Below are positions 18,047 through 26,362 of a stretch of 64,000 nucleotides of DNA, one piece after another. The position numbers and the translations under genes are program-made. The stretch lies in contig CAJCIP010000011.1 in assembly GCA_903970445.1 (NCBI GenBank), forward strand, positions 62,001-126,000, in the 5' to 3' direction. Within the stretch, counting starts at the first letter, position 1; every line of letters begins with the position of its first letter. This stretch comes from Verrucomicrobia bacterium Tous-C9LFEB. GTDB lineage: Bacteria; Acidobacteriota; Terriglobia; Terriglobales; Acidobacteriaceae. Below the pieces are notes generated by a model. It had not been told where the DNA came from. It did not search any database and worked only from the letters and a program-made list of their open reading frames with translations.

Positions 18047-20629
18047 ATGAAGATGCTTTTCGTTGGTCTGCTTGTAGATGGCTTGGTGTTAATGCTTTCG
18101 TGTTCGTCGATGGATGCGCAAGGGACCTTCGCGGACTATCAGCGTGCACATGATTTGGGCGCGAAATCGTTTGAGCTGGTGACAAATATGCCCGGTCCGG
18201 CGCACTGGATCGGCGACGAGCATCGGTTTTGGTATGCGCGGTCGGTAAAGGGCGGCAACGAGTTTGTGCTGGTCGATGCTGACGCGAGGACGAAGAAGCC
18301 GGCGTTCGACCAGGTGAAGCTGGCAGCGGCAGTCTCTGCGGTAACGGGCCGTCCCTATACAGCACTCACGCTGCCGTTTGCGCCAGTGAGATCGCGTGCC
18401 GGAGGACGACCTCAGGTAGAAGCGCGCGGGAAGAGTTCGCCGCTGAAGTTCAAGGATAACGAGCAGACGATCGAGTTCGGGTTGCAGGGTTCGCTGTTTA
18501 CATGCAAACTCGCGGATTCCAGCTGCGCGAAGGGTGGGCCAATCCCAAAAGGCGATCATTGGGATCGCGAGTATGAGCCGGAGGACAAGGAGCTAAGCCC
18601 CGAGGCTGCGACCGAGACGGGTGGGGATCCTGTAAATGGGCTTGCGTACCGGCGGCTGTCCCCGGAAGCAGAGAGCGAGGACGCGGGAGAAGAAGGTCGA
18701 CGGCAGCGGCCTTGCGCGAAGACGCCGGAGATGCCGAATGATGGCGTTGAAGAGCATTCGGACGATCATCCCGGCGTGGGGTCGAAAATCCTAGGGCAGG
18801 TGCCGCAGGGGAGGCATGAGACGTGCGCAAGTTTCGATGGACAGAATGAAGCGTTCATTCAGAACTTCAACGTGTTTGTGAAGCCGAAGGGGGACGCAAA
18901 GGCATATCCGATCAGCTTTGATGGTACAGAGAATGACGGGTACACGTTCGAGACGCTTGCGTGGTCACCGGACTCGAAGAAACTGGTGGCCTATCACGTG
19001 CGACCAGGATTCGATCGCTTGGTGACGTATATCGAGTCGTCTCCAGCAGATCAAATTCAACCCAAGACGACGACCGTGCATTATGCAAAGCCGGGCGATC
19101 CGGTGGATGTGGCGTCGCCGGTGCTGTTCGACGTGGCAACGAAGAAGGCGGTGCTGATCGATAACGCTCTGTTTGCGAATCCGTTTGATTTGACGAAGCC
19201 GGTTTGGTGGAGGGATAGTCGCGGGTTTACGTTCGAGTACAACCAGCGCGGTCATCAGGCGTACACGGTGGTCGAGGTCAATGCGCAGACGGGCGCTGCG
19301 CGACCGTTGATCGCGGAGACAACAAAAACATTTTTCTATTACAGCGACTTGGGGCCGGGGTTCTCGGCAGGGCGCAAGTATCGGCATGATGTTGATGACG
19401 GGAAAGAAATCGTGTGGGCGTCCGAGCGGGATGGATGGGAGCATTTGTATCTGTACGACGGAGCGACGGGGCAGATGAAGAACCAGATCACCAAGGGTGC
19501 CTGGCTGGTTCGCGCCGTCGATTACGTCGATGACAAGAAGCGGCAGATCTGGTTCGAGGCGGGTGGAAGTATTGAGGCGCAGGATCCGTACTTTACGCAG
19601 TATTACCGCATCAATTTTGATGGATCGGGATTAACCAGGCTGACCGATGCCGATGGAACGCACACGGCAAGTTTCTCGAAGGACCGCACGTTCTACGTCG
19701 ATACATGGCAGAGAGTTGATCTTGCGCCCGTGGCGGTTTTGAAGGAGACGGCAGATCAGAAGGTAGTGCTGGAACTGGAGAGAACTGACACGACCAGGCT
19801 GCGGGCGGCAGGGTATCGTGCGCCCGAAGTATTTGTAGCGAAAGGACGCGATGGGAAGACGGACATCTGGGGAACGATCACGCGGCCGATGCATTTGGAT
19901 CCGAAGAAGAAATATCCAGTGATTGAGAACATCTACGCGGGGCCGCAAGGATCGTTTGTGCCGAAGACGTTCAGCGCGGTGGCGCCGGATCAGGCTCTGG
20001 CGGAGTTGGGCTTCATCGTGGTTCACATTGATGGAATGGGGACGAGCAACCGGTCGAAGGCCTTCCACGATGTGGCGTTCAAGGACCTGGCGGATGCCGG
20101 GTTTCCCGACCGGATATTGTGGCACAAGGCAGTAGCGGCAAAGTATCCCTACTATGACATCTCGCGGATGGGGATTTTTGGAACCTCAGCGGGCGGCCAG
20201 AGTGCTATGGGAGCAATGCTGTTCCATCCGGAGTTCTACAAAGTCGCCGTGACGAACAGCGGATGCCATGACAACCGGATGGACAAGATGTGGTGGAACG
20301 AGCAGTGGATGAGCTGGCCAATCGGACCGCAGTATGCCGCTTCGTCGAACGTCGACAATGCGTACAAGCTGCAGGGCAAGGTGCTGCTGGTAGTCGGCGA
20401 GATGGATACGAACGTCGATCCGGCATCGTCCCTGCAGGTTGTGAACGCGCTGGTAAAAGCCCACAAGCATTTCGACATGCTTTATATCCCGGGACAGAAC
20501 CATGGCGTCGGAAGCCTGGCGGACCAGCACTACCGAGATGATTATTTTGTACGAAACCTGTCGAGCACCGAGCCGCCGGATTGGAACAGGGTGTCGTTGA
20601 AGCCGGACGAGGAGACCAAGAAAAACTAA
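18047..20629 (+). CDS. S9-family dipeptidyl peptidase IV-like serine peptidase, secreted
   Basis: An 860-residue protein with an export signal, a DPP4-type beta-propeller (about 30-610) and a C-terminal alpha/beta hydrolase domain. The triad is visible: Ser in [11 protein letters not shown] (~714), Asp in GEMDTNVDP (~787), His in GQNHGVGS (~819). DPP IV-type enzymes remove X-Pro or X-Hyp/Ala dipeptides from peptide N-termini. ATG 18047 is preferred over ATG 18002 because GGAG lies upstream and the hydrophobic signal then begins directly; the upstream ATG nearly touches the operator. A highly charged segment of about 90 residues (170-263) interrupts the propeller and looks like an insertion. 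The gene lies beside hydroxyproline catabolism genes, which fits a Pro/Hyp-peptide role. Confidence 0.87.
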   Translation: MKMLFVGLLVDGLVLMLSCSSMDAQGTFADYQRAHDLGAKSFELVTNMPGPAHWIGDEHRFWYARSVKGGNEFVLVDADARTKKPAFDQVKLAAAVSAVTGRPYTALTLPFAPVRSRAGGRPQVEARGKSSPLKFKDNEQTIEFGLQGSLFTCKLADSSCAKGGPIPKGDHWDREYEPEDKELSPEAATETGGDPVNGLAYRRLSPEAESEDAGEEGRRQRPCAKTPEMPNDGVEEHSDDHPGVGSKILGQVPQGRHETCASFDGQNEAFIQNFNVFVKPKGDAKAYPISFDGTENDGYTFETLAWSPDSKKLVAYHVRPGFDRLVTYIESSPADQIQPKTTTVHYAKPGDPVDVASPVLFDVATKKAVLIDNALFANPFDLTKPVWWRDSRGFTFEYNQRGHQAYTVVEVNAQTGAARPLIAETTKTFFYYSDLGPGFSAGRKYRHDVDDGKEIVWASERDGWEHLYLYDGATGQMKNQITKGAWLVRAVDYVDDKKRQIWFEAGGSIEAQDPYFTQYYRINFDGSGLTRLTDADGTHTASFSKDRTFYVDTWQRVDLAPVAVLKETADQKVVLELERTDTTRLRAAGYRAPEVFVAKGRDGKTDIWGTITRPMHLDPKKKYPVIENIYAGPQGSFVPKTFSAVAPDQALAELGFIVVHIDGMGTSNRSKAFHDVAFKDLADAGFPDRILWHKAVAAKYPYYDISRMGIFGTSAGGQSAMGAMLFHPEFYKVAVTNSGCHDNRMDKMWWNEQWMSWPIGPQYAASSNVDNAYKLQGKVLLVVGEMDTNVDPASSLQVVNALVKAHKHFDMLYIPGQNHGVGSLADQHYRDDYFVRNLSSTEPPDWNRVSLKPDEETKKN

Positions 20630-20659
20630 ACGCCGTCGCGTTGTTGAAGCTCGCGAACG

Positions 20660-21394
20660 TTACCAGCTGCCGCGTTCGCCAAAGATCTGGATGACATGGG
20701 AGAGGCGTTCGGCACCCTTTTCCCAATTTCTCTGGAGGCCCAATTCGACGCGGTCGGGATCACCCGCAAGGATCGCGCGGATGACTTCGTCGTGTTCGGC
20801 GACAGAGATGTGGAGGTCCTTGATGATGGAGCTGGCGTACAGGCGCCAGTAGCGTTCCGTCTGGGGCTCGATGGCTTTGTGCAGGGTTGTCATGCGGGCA
20901 CCGGCGCCGTACTTGATGATGAGGCGATGGAAGGAGCGGTCGTTCTCGAATATTTCGCCAGGATTGCCGTCGCGATCCTTCGAGATAATCTCGAGGCGCT
21001 CATTCAAGGTTTGAAGCTGCGCGGCGATGTCTTTGCGCTCCGAGGTCGGCAGGGCCGCGATGCCGCGACCGGCCATGCCCTCAAGCCGGCCGATGATGAG
21101 ATACAGTTCATTGGAGTCTTCCTGGGTCAGTGGAGCGACGATCATGCGCGACTTCTTGGCGTTGCGATGCTCGAGGATGTACCCTTCGCGCTGGAGCCAA
21201 TGGATGGCGCCCCGGACCGGGGTGCGGCTCATGTTCAGGCGCTCGGCGAGCTCGGCCTCCAGGATCCAGGTGCCGGGGGAAAGTTTGCCGTGGACGATAA
21301 GTTCGCGGATTTCGCGGAATGCCGTTAGAAGGCTGGTGCCATGTTCAGCTTTTGCTTTCGGAGTAGCAGCGGCCGCTGCGGCACGCTTCTTCAT
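20660..21394 (-). CDS. GntR-family transcriptional regulator, FCD (FadR-like) subfamily
   Basis: A 244-residue regulator. An Ala/Lys-rich N-terminal tail (MKKRAAAAAATPKAKAE) precedes the winged helix (about 25-90) with AELAERLNMSRTPVRGAI, and a helical FCD effector domain follows. The FCD metal-binding residues appear present (ENDRSFHRLI, then SVAEHDEVIRAIL). I chose ATG 21394; an upstream in-frame extension has no support. It is divergent from the hydroxyproline 2-epimerase gene with a 128-base gap, the usual place for a pathway regulator. FCD proteins bind small acids, so hydroxyproline, a pyrroline carboxylate or a sugar acid could be the effector; this is not shown by the sequence. Confidence 0.88.
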   Translation of the reverse strand: MKKRAAAAAATPKAKAEHGTSLLTAFREIRELIVHGKLSPGTWILEAELAERLNMSRTPVRGAIHWLQREGYILEHRNAKKSRMIVAPLTQEDSNELYLIIGRLEGMAGRGIAALPTSERKDIAAQLQTLNERLEIISKDRDGNPGEIFENDRSFHRLIIKYGAGARMTTLHKAIEPQTERYWRLYASSIIKDLHISVAEHDEVIRAILAGDPDRVELGLQRNWEKGAERLSHVIQIFGERGSW

Positions 21395-21437
21395 GGTGGT
21401 TTCAGACGTAACTTGCAAGATGATTTGCTCCAACCTT

Positions 21438-21491
21438 AATGTATCGCTTTTGAACAAAACATCTTCGTTTCTGATCGCTCTGGAATGTATC
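21438..21491. promoter_or_regulatory. Two AATGTATC half-sites between the regulator and epimerase genes
   Basis: AATGTATC occurs at 21438-21445 and 21484-21491, 46 bases apart as a direct repeat. Each resembles half of the GTATAC palindromes found elsewhere in the locus. They may serve autoregulation and control of the hydroxyproline operon, but the match is weak. Confidence 0.3.
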
Positions 21492-21522
21492 CAAAATCGT
21501 CGACAACGCGGTATTATCACTC

Positions 21523-22467
21523 ATGCCTTTGCCTGTTTTAGTGATTGACTCGCACACACAGGGCGAGCCGACGCGAATAGTTGTGTCGGGCGGGCCGGAT
21601 CTGGGCAACGGATCGATAGAAGAGCGGCTGCAACGCTTCAGCGCGGAGTACGATCACTTCCGGTCGGCGGTCGTGTGTGAGCCAAGAGGTTCGGAGGTTG
21701 TGGTCGGAGCGCTGCTGCTTGAGCCGGTACAGCCTGCTTCGTCGGCGGCAGTGATCTTTTTCAACGATGTTGGGTATCTCGGCATGTGCGGGCACGGGAC
21801 GATCGGTGTCCTGACGACGTTGGCTTACCTGGGCAAAGTGAAGACCGGGCCGCACACGATCGAAACCCCAGTGGGCAATGTGCAGGCGACACTGCACGAA
21901 GATAAGACTGTGACGGTGGAAAATGTGGCGAGCTACCGGTATCGGTCGGCAGTCACTGTCGAGGTTGCGAGATATGGAAGCTATACCGGGGATATCGCCT
22001 GGGGTGGCAACTGGTTTTTCCTGATTGCAAATCCGCCGTGCCCGCTAACGTTGGACAATCGGCTGGAATTGATCGCGACCGCGACGGCGATTCGCACGGC
22101 GTTGCAAGAAAAGGAGATCACAGGCGCGGACGGAGCGCTGATCGATCATATTGAATTCTTTTCTGCGCCGCATGACGCAAGGAATTCCTCGCGGAACTTT
22201 GTCTTGTGCCCGGGAGCTTCATTTGACCGTTCCCCATGCGGGACAGGAACGAGCGCGAAGATGGCGTGTCTCTATCACGAGGGCACGCTGTCGCCGGGCA
22301 CCGTCTGGCGACAAGAAGGCATCCTCGGGACAGTCTTTGAGGGATCGATTAGGGAAGGTCAGGATGGCGAAGTGAACCCGAGCATTCGCGGCCGCGCGTG
22401 GGTGACAGGTGAGAGCAAGCTGCTGTTCGCCGAGGACGATCCATTTGCAGCGGGGATAAAGTTCTGA
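21523..22467 (+). CDS. 4-hydroxyproline 2-epimerase (proline racemase family)
   Basis: A 314-residue enzyme expected to convert trans-4-hydroxy-L-proline to cis-4-hydroxy-D-proline, the first step of the bacterial D-route. Both catalytic cysteines of the racemase/epimerase group are present: Cys89 in GMCGHGTIG and Cys239 in DRSPCGTGTSA. The double Cys argues against the trans-3-hydroxyproline dehydratase branch, which carries Thr at the second site. The following genes encode the D-hydroxyproline dehydrogenase parts, which favours epimerase over proline racemase. It is the first gene of a tight plus-strand operon; the next start is one base after its stop. Confidence 0.9.
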   Translation: MPLPVLVIDSHTQGEPTRIVVSGGPDLGNGSIEERLQRFSAEYDHFRSAVVCEPRGSEVVVGALLLEPVQPASSAAVIFFNDVGYLGMCGHGTIGVLTTLAYLGKVKTGPHTIETPVGNVQATLHEDKTVTVENVASYRYRSAVTVEVARYGSYTGDIAWGGNWFFLIANPPCPLTLDNRLELIATATAIRTALQEKEITGADGALIDHIEFFSAPHDARNSSRNFVLCPGASFDRSPCGTGTSAKMACLYHEGTLSPGTVWRQEGILGTVFEGSIREGQDGEVNPSIRGRAWVTGESKLLFAEDDPFAAGIKF

Positions 22468-22468
22468 G

Positions 22469-23602
22469 GTGAAGTTGTTTGACGTTCTTGTCGTAGGTGG
22501 AGGCATCGTCGGCAGCGCCGTGGCGCGCGAGTGCGCGCTAGAGGGCTGGCGTGTTGGCGTGGTGGGCGGCGGCAATCTCAGCGGTAGCGCTACCGCCGCG
22601 GGGATGGGACACCTGGTTGTGATGGATGATTCGCCCGCACAGTTGGCGCTCACGGCATACTCCCGATCGTTGTGGCGAGGGATGGCGCAACGGCTGCCGA
22701 AGACCGCGGAGTATGACGGGTGCGGAACGATATGGGTAGCAGCGGACGAGGAAGAGCTGATCGAGGCTCGGGCAAAGTGCGCGGTGTATGAGGGGATGGG
22801 CATTGAGGCGCGCATGTTGTCGAGTGCAGAGCTGTCCGAGGCTGAGCCACATTTGCGCAAGAGGCTGGCAGGCGGGTTGATCGTGCCGGAGGATGGGGTT
22901 ATTTATCCGCCAGCGGCCGCGCAGTATTTTCTGGGTGAGGCGAAGCGGCTCGGGGCAGAGGTCGTGGGACTGCGGGCAGTGAGCGCGGCGCACGGGGAAG
23001 TTCGGCTGGCGGATGGTAGTGTGCTTACGGCAGAACGCATTGTGCTGGCTGTGGGAACAGATTGCACGCTGCTGCCCTCACTTCCCATCCAAGGGCGCAA
23101 AGGGCATCTCGTGATTACGGACCGGTATCCGGGAGTAGTGCGGCACCAACTGGTGGAGCTTGGATATCTGAAGAGCGCGCATAAGCTCACGGAAGACTCG
23201 GTAGCATTCAATGTGCAGCCTCGGCCGACGGGGCAGCTGATGATTGGGTCTTCGCGGCAATACGGTGGAACCTCAGCGGAGATAGAGCCGGCGATGCTGC
23301 GCAGGATGCTGGACCGGACGATGGAGTATATGCCGGGACTGGGACAGCTTTCAGGACTGAGAGCGTGGACGGGATTTCGCGCCGCCACTCCGGATAAGTT
23401 GCCGCTTATAGGGCAGGCGGCGGGGTTGTCGGAGGATGAAAGCCTTTGGTTGGCGGTGGGATTTGAGGGGCTGGGCATAACGAATGCACCGGGTGCGGCG
23501 CGTCTGCTCGTAGACGGGATGAAGGGGCGAACGGGTGCGATTGATGCAACGCCATATCTTGCTGCGCGGATGTGCCGGCAGGTCGGGGTGGTGTATGCCT
23601 GA
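22469..23602 (+). CDS. D-hydroxyproline dehydrogenase, FAD-dependent DAO-type subunit
   Basis: A 377-residue FAD oxidoreductase. The N-terminal dinucleotide fold DVLVVGGGIVGSAVAREC is clear and the DAO-family C-terminus (GFRAATPDKLPLIGQ, VGFEGLGITNAPGAARL) is intact. It should oxidise cis-4-hydroxy-D-proline to 1-pyrroline-4-hydroxy-2-carboxylate. It starts at GTG 22469. Its end overlaps the next gene by eight bases and it is followed by a small [2Fe-2S] protein and a BFD-type flavoprotein. This trio matches the heteromeric HcnABC-like D-hydroxyproline dehydrogenase of pseudomonads (Lhp type), so electrons probably pass to the respiratory chain rather than to oxygen directly. Confidence 0.87.
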   Translation: MKLFDVLVVGGGIVGSAVARECALEGWRVGVVGGGNLSGSATAAGMGHLVVMDDSPAQLALTAYSRSLWRGMAQRLPKTAEYDGCGTIWVAADEEELIEARAKCAVYEGMGIEARMLSSAELSEAEPHLRKRLAGGLIVPEDGVIYPPAAAQYFLGEAKRLGAEVVGLRAVSAAHGEVRLADGSVLTAERIVLAVGTDCTLLPSLPIQGRKGHLVITDRYPGVVRHQLVELGYLKSAHKLTEDSVAFNVQPRPTGQLMIGSSRQYGGTSAEIEPAMLRRMLDRTMEYMPGLGQLSGLRAWTGFRAATPDKLPLIGQAAGLSEDESLWLAVGFEGLGITNAPGAARLLVDGMKGRTGAIDATPYLAARMCRQVGVVYA

Positions 23603-23840
23603 ACGGGTGTCAGTGGAGATCAACGGCAGAACAATTGAGGTTGCGGGTGGGACATCGGTCGCGGCGGCGATGCTGATGGCGGGGGAAGCGTCACGACTTT
23701 CTGTGAGCGGCGAGCCGCGGGCAGCACTGTGTGGAATGAGCATTTGCTTTGAATGCCGCGCCGTCGTGAATGGGAGACCGCATCAGCGGACGTGCCAGCT
23801 GCCGTGCGAAGACGGCATGACGGTGGAGACGGATCGATGA
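23595..23840 (+). CDS. Small [2Fe-2S] ferredoxin-like subunit of D-hydroxyproline dehydrogenase
   Basis: An 81-residue protein with a HcnA/SoxA-like [2Fe-2S] fold. Cluster cysteines are visible in LCGMSICFEC with a further Cys in RTCQLPC. Start ATG 23595 lies within the last codons of the dehydrogenase gene, and its stop overlaps the next start as ATGA, so the three subunits are likely translated together. Alone it would have no catalytic role; it should carry electrons or brace the flavin subunits. Confidence 0.85.
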   Translation: MPERVSVEINGRTIEVAGGTSVAAAMLMAGEASRLSVSGEPRAALCGMSICFECRAVVNGRPHQRTCQLPCEDGMTVETDR

Positions 23841-25135
23841 GCGCTGCGATCAGAACCGAGGTGCTGGTGGTGGGTGCCGGGCCTGCTGGGATTGCAGCGG
23901 CGACGGCTGCCGCGGAGGGTGATTGCAAGGTGATCGTGCTCGACGATAATCGCAAGGCGGGCGGGCAGATCTGGCGGGAGGGGTCGGTTGCAGTCCAGGA
24001 GCAGGAGAAAGATTCGAAGAAGAGGCGAGCGCTTGAGAGACTGCAGCGGTCGGGTGCGGAACTAAGGACCCGACGGACCGTATTCGCTGCGACTGCGGGG
24101 TTCGTGGACGCGCTACAGGAGACCGTGGCGGGGAGTGTCACAGAGCGCATCGAGTTTGAGCAACTCATCCTGGCGACAGGGGCGCGCGAGCGGTGGCTCC
24201 CGTTTCCGGGGTGGACGTTGCCGGGAGTCTTCGGTGCGGGCGGCCTGCAAGCCCTGGTGCGCTCGGGATTTCCGGTGAAGGGCAAGCGCGTGGTGGTCGC
24301 GGGGACGGGACCCCTCTTGTTGGCGGTGGCTGCACATCTCGCAAGTGATGGCGCGTTTGTGAGCGCCATCGTGGAGCAGGCACCGCTAGGCAAGCTCATG
24401 AAATTTGCGGTCTCGCTATGGCGGCAGCCCGGCAAGTGGATCCAAGGGGCTCGATATCGCGCGAGCGTGGGAAAGACGGCGTACCGGACGGGATGTTGGG
24501 TGGTGGAGGCGATTGCCGCAGACCATGGCCAGGAACTGCGTGCGGTGCGGCTGACCGATGGGAAGCGGACGTGGACGGAGGCTTGCGATCTGCTGGCATG
24601 CGGTTACCACCTGGTGCCGAACACGGAGATCGCTGAGCTGCTGGGGTGCACCTTCGAGGGCGATGCGGTGCGAGTGGATGCGGACCAGAGAACGTCGATA
24701 GCCCATGTCTTTTGCGTGGGCGAGCCGACTGGAATTGCGGGCATAGATGCGGCGTTGGCGGAGGGAGAAGTCGCAGGCCTGGCGTGCGCGGGAAAGAGTA
24801 GGGATTCGCTGAGCGCACGTGTCATCACGGAGCGCGCATTTGGTAACCGGTTGCAGCGGACGTTTGCGTTGCGCGGAGAGCTGCGGTCGCTGGCGAAGGC
24901 AGACACGATTGTGTGTCGCTGCGAGGACGTAAGGTTTGCCGATGTGCGGGGGCATGCTGGTTGGTCGGACATCAAGCTACAGACGCGGTGCGGGATGGGG
25001 CCGTGCCAGGGGCGCGTGTGTGGTCCGGCAATCGATTTTGTTCTGGGATGTAAGCCCGCGTCGGTACGGCAGCCGTTGTATCCGGTACCGCTGCAGGCGC
25101 TATGCTCATCGCTTACCGAGATGAACGAGATTTAG
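23837..25135 (+). CDS. NAD(P)/FAD oxidoreductase subunit of D-hydroxyproline dehydrogenase with C-terminal BFD-like [2Fe-2S] domain
   Basis: A 432-residue HcnB-like flavoprotein. It has an FAD fold at the start (VLVVGAGPAGIAAATAAAEG), a second nucleotide fold (KRVVVAGTGPLLLAVAAHLA) and a C-terminal bacterioferritin-associated-ferredoxin-like domain with cysteines in IVCRCEDV and RCGMGPCQGRVCG. Together with the two genes before it this gives the three-part D-hydroxyproline dehydrogenase. Start ATG 23837 overlaps the previous stop (ATGA). Similar proteins also serve sarcosine oxidase or opine dehydrogenase; the epimerase and deaminase neighbours favour hydroxyproline. Confidence 0.86.
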   Translation: MSAAIRTEVLVVGAGPAGIAAATAAAEGDCKVIVLDDNRKAGGQIWREGSVAVQEQEKDSKKRRALERLQRSGAELRTRRTVFAATAGFVDALQETVAGSVTERIEFEQLILATGARERWLPFPGWTLPGVFGAGGLQALVRSGFPVKGKRVVVAGTGPLLLAVAAHLASDGAFVSAIVEQAPLGKLMKFAVSLWRQPGKWIQGARYRASVGKTAYRTGCWVVEAIAADHGQELRAVRLTDGKRTWTEACDLLACGYHLVPNTEIAELLGCTFEGDAVRVDADQRTSIAHVFCVGEPTGIAGIDAALAEGEVAGLACAGKSRDSLSARVITERAFGNRLQRTFALRGELRSLAKADTIVCRCEDVRFADVRGHAGWSDIKLQTRCGMGPCQGRVCGPAIDFVLGCKPASVRQPLYPVPLQALCSSLTEMNEI

Positions 25136-25152
25136 AACAGCAAGGAGAACGA

Positions 25153-26076
25153 ATGAACTGGACCGGCGTAATGCCTGCAATGACGACACCCTTCACCCCG
25201 GACATGAAGGTCGACCTCGAGTTCTTAGCCCAGCATGCGGCATGGCAACTGGGAAATGGTTGTGTAGGGCTGATCATGCTGGGATCGCTGGGTGAAGGCG
25301 CGACGCTCGAACACGATGAAAAGATTGCGATCCTGAAGACGGCCGTGCGCGTGGCAGGAAAGCTGCCGGTCGTAGCATCGATCTCTGCGCTTTCGACTGC
25401 AGCAGCGGTGAAGCTCGCTAAGGAGGCGGAAGATCTGGGATGTTCTGGCTTGATGGTGCTGCCGCCTTATGTGTACACATCGGACTGGCACGAGATGAAG
25501 GCGCATGTGGAGGCGATCTTTGGTGCGACGAAGCTCGAGTGCATGCTGTACAACAACCCGGTGGCGTACAAGACGGACTTCCTGCCGCAGCACATTGCGG
25601 AGCTTGCGGAGGTGCATACGAATCTGAAGGCAGTGAAGGAATCGAGCACGGATGTTCGGCGCGTTGCCGCGATACGAGCGCTTCTCGGCGAGAAGCTAAG
25701 TATCTTCGTCGGCGTTGATGATGTGATCGTCGAGGCGCTGGGCGTCGGCGCGGTGGGATGGGTTGCTGGATTGGTGAACGCGTACCCTGCGGAATCGGTG
25801 GAGCTATTTGAGTTGGCGAAGGCCGGCAGGCAGGAAGAAGCGTTCGAGCTCTATCGCTGGTTCCTTCCGCTGCTGCGACTGGATACGGTGCCGAAGTTTG
25901 TGCAGCTGATCAAGTGGGTGCAGGAGCAAGCGGGCGTTGGTTCTGCTCGTGTGAGGGCACCACGGTTGGAGTTGCAGGGCAAGGATCTTGCCGAAGCGAA
26001 AGCTGTGTTCGAGAAGGCGAAGGCTACGCGCGCAAACAGCGGCGAGCGGCCGATCTCGGAATTCGTTGGCGCTTAG
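25153..26076 (+). CDS. Dihydrodipicolinate synthase-family protein, probable 1-pyrroline-4-hydroxy-2-carboxylate deaminase
   Basis: A 307-residue Schiff-base barrel enzyme. AAGGAG sits six bases before ATG 25153. The family lysine is in LKAVKESS and the tyrosine in MLYNNPV. Of the possible family activities, pyrroline-4-hydroxy-2-carboxylate deaminase (giving 2-oxoglutarate semialdehyde and ammonia) fits best because the gene follows the epimerase and D-hydroxyproline dehydrogenase and precedes a 2-oxoglutarate-semialdehyde dehydrogenase. True DapA is normally found with lysine genes. Assignment is by context plus family. Confidence 0.83.
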   Translation: MNWTGVMPAMTTPFTPDMKVDLEFLAQHAAWQLGNGCVGLIMLGSLGEGATLEHDEKIAILKTAVRVAGKLPVVASISALSTAAAVKLAKEAEDLGCSGLMVLPPYVYTSDWHEMKAHVEAIFGATKLECMLYNNPVAYKTDFLPQHIAELAEVHTNLKAVKESSTDVRRVAAIRALLGEKLSIFVGVDDVIVEALGVGAVGWVAGLVNAYPAESVELFELAKAGRQEEAFELYRWFLPLLRLDTVPKFVQLIKWVQEQAGVGSARVRAPRLELQGKDLAEAKAVFEKAKATRANSGERPISEFVGA

Positions 26077-26188
26077 AGAAAGAAAAGAAGGCCCGCGCGA
26101 TCGATTGCGGCCTCTGAAGTTTGTTGTGGAGAACAACGTCAAGCTCGGCATCAGCCGTTACGGGGTGCGCTGGGTATCATGCTTGAGC

Positions 26189-26216
26189 GCGGTCCACTCT
26201 GTGACGGGTGGACCGC
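26189..26216 (+). other. Strong hairpin between deaminase and dehydrogenase genes
   Basis: GCGGTCCAC (26189-26197) pairs perfectly with GTGGACCGC (26208-26216) around a 10-base loop. No run of T follows, so it is not a classical terminator; it could end transcription with Rho, stabilise the upstream mRNA, or modulate expression of the next gene. Confidence 0.35.
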
Positions 26217-26362
26217 TTCGCGCAAACGCCACTGAATGGGTATGGGGGCTTGAAGTTGCGAAATCCAACGTTTCTGGAATTGCAGCAGAATGGCGACGCC
26301 TTGACTCCTAATCTATTCAGCGCGCCTGCATGCAGCGTCACTACGAAGGCAGGAGATTCACT

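Noticed and set aside
21523-22467. trans-3-hydroxy-L-proline dehydratase
   Set aside because: The second catalytic position is Cys239, not Thr, so epimerase/racemase is favoured.
25153-26076. Lysine-pathway dapA
   Set aside because: The family includes many aldolases and deaminases; the surrounding genes are all for hydroxyproline breakdown, none for lysine synthesis.
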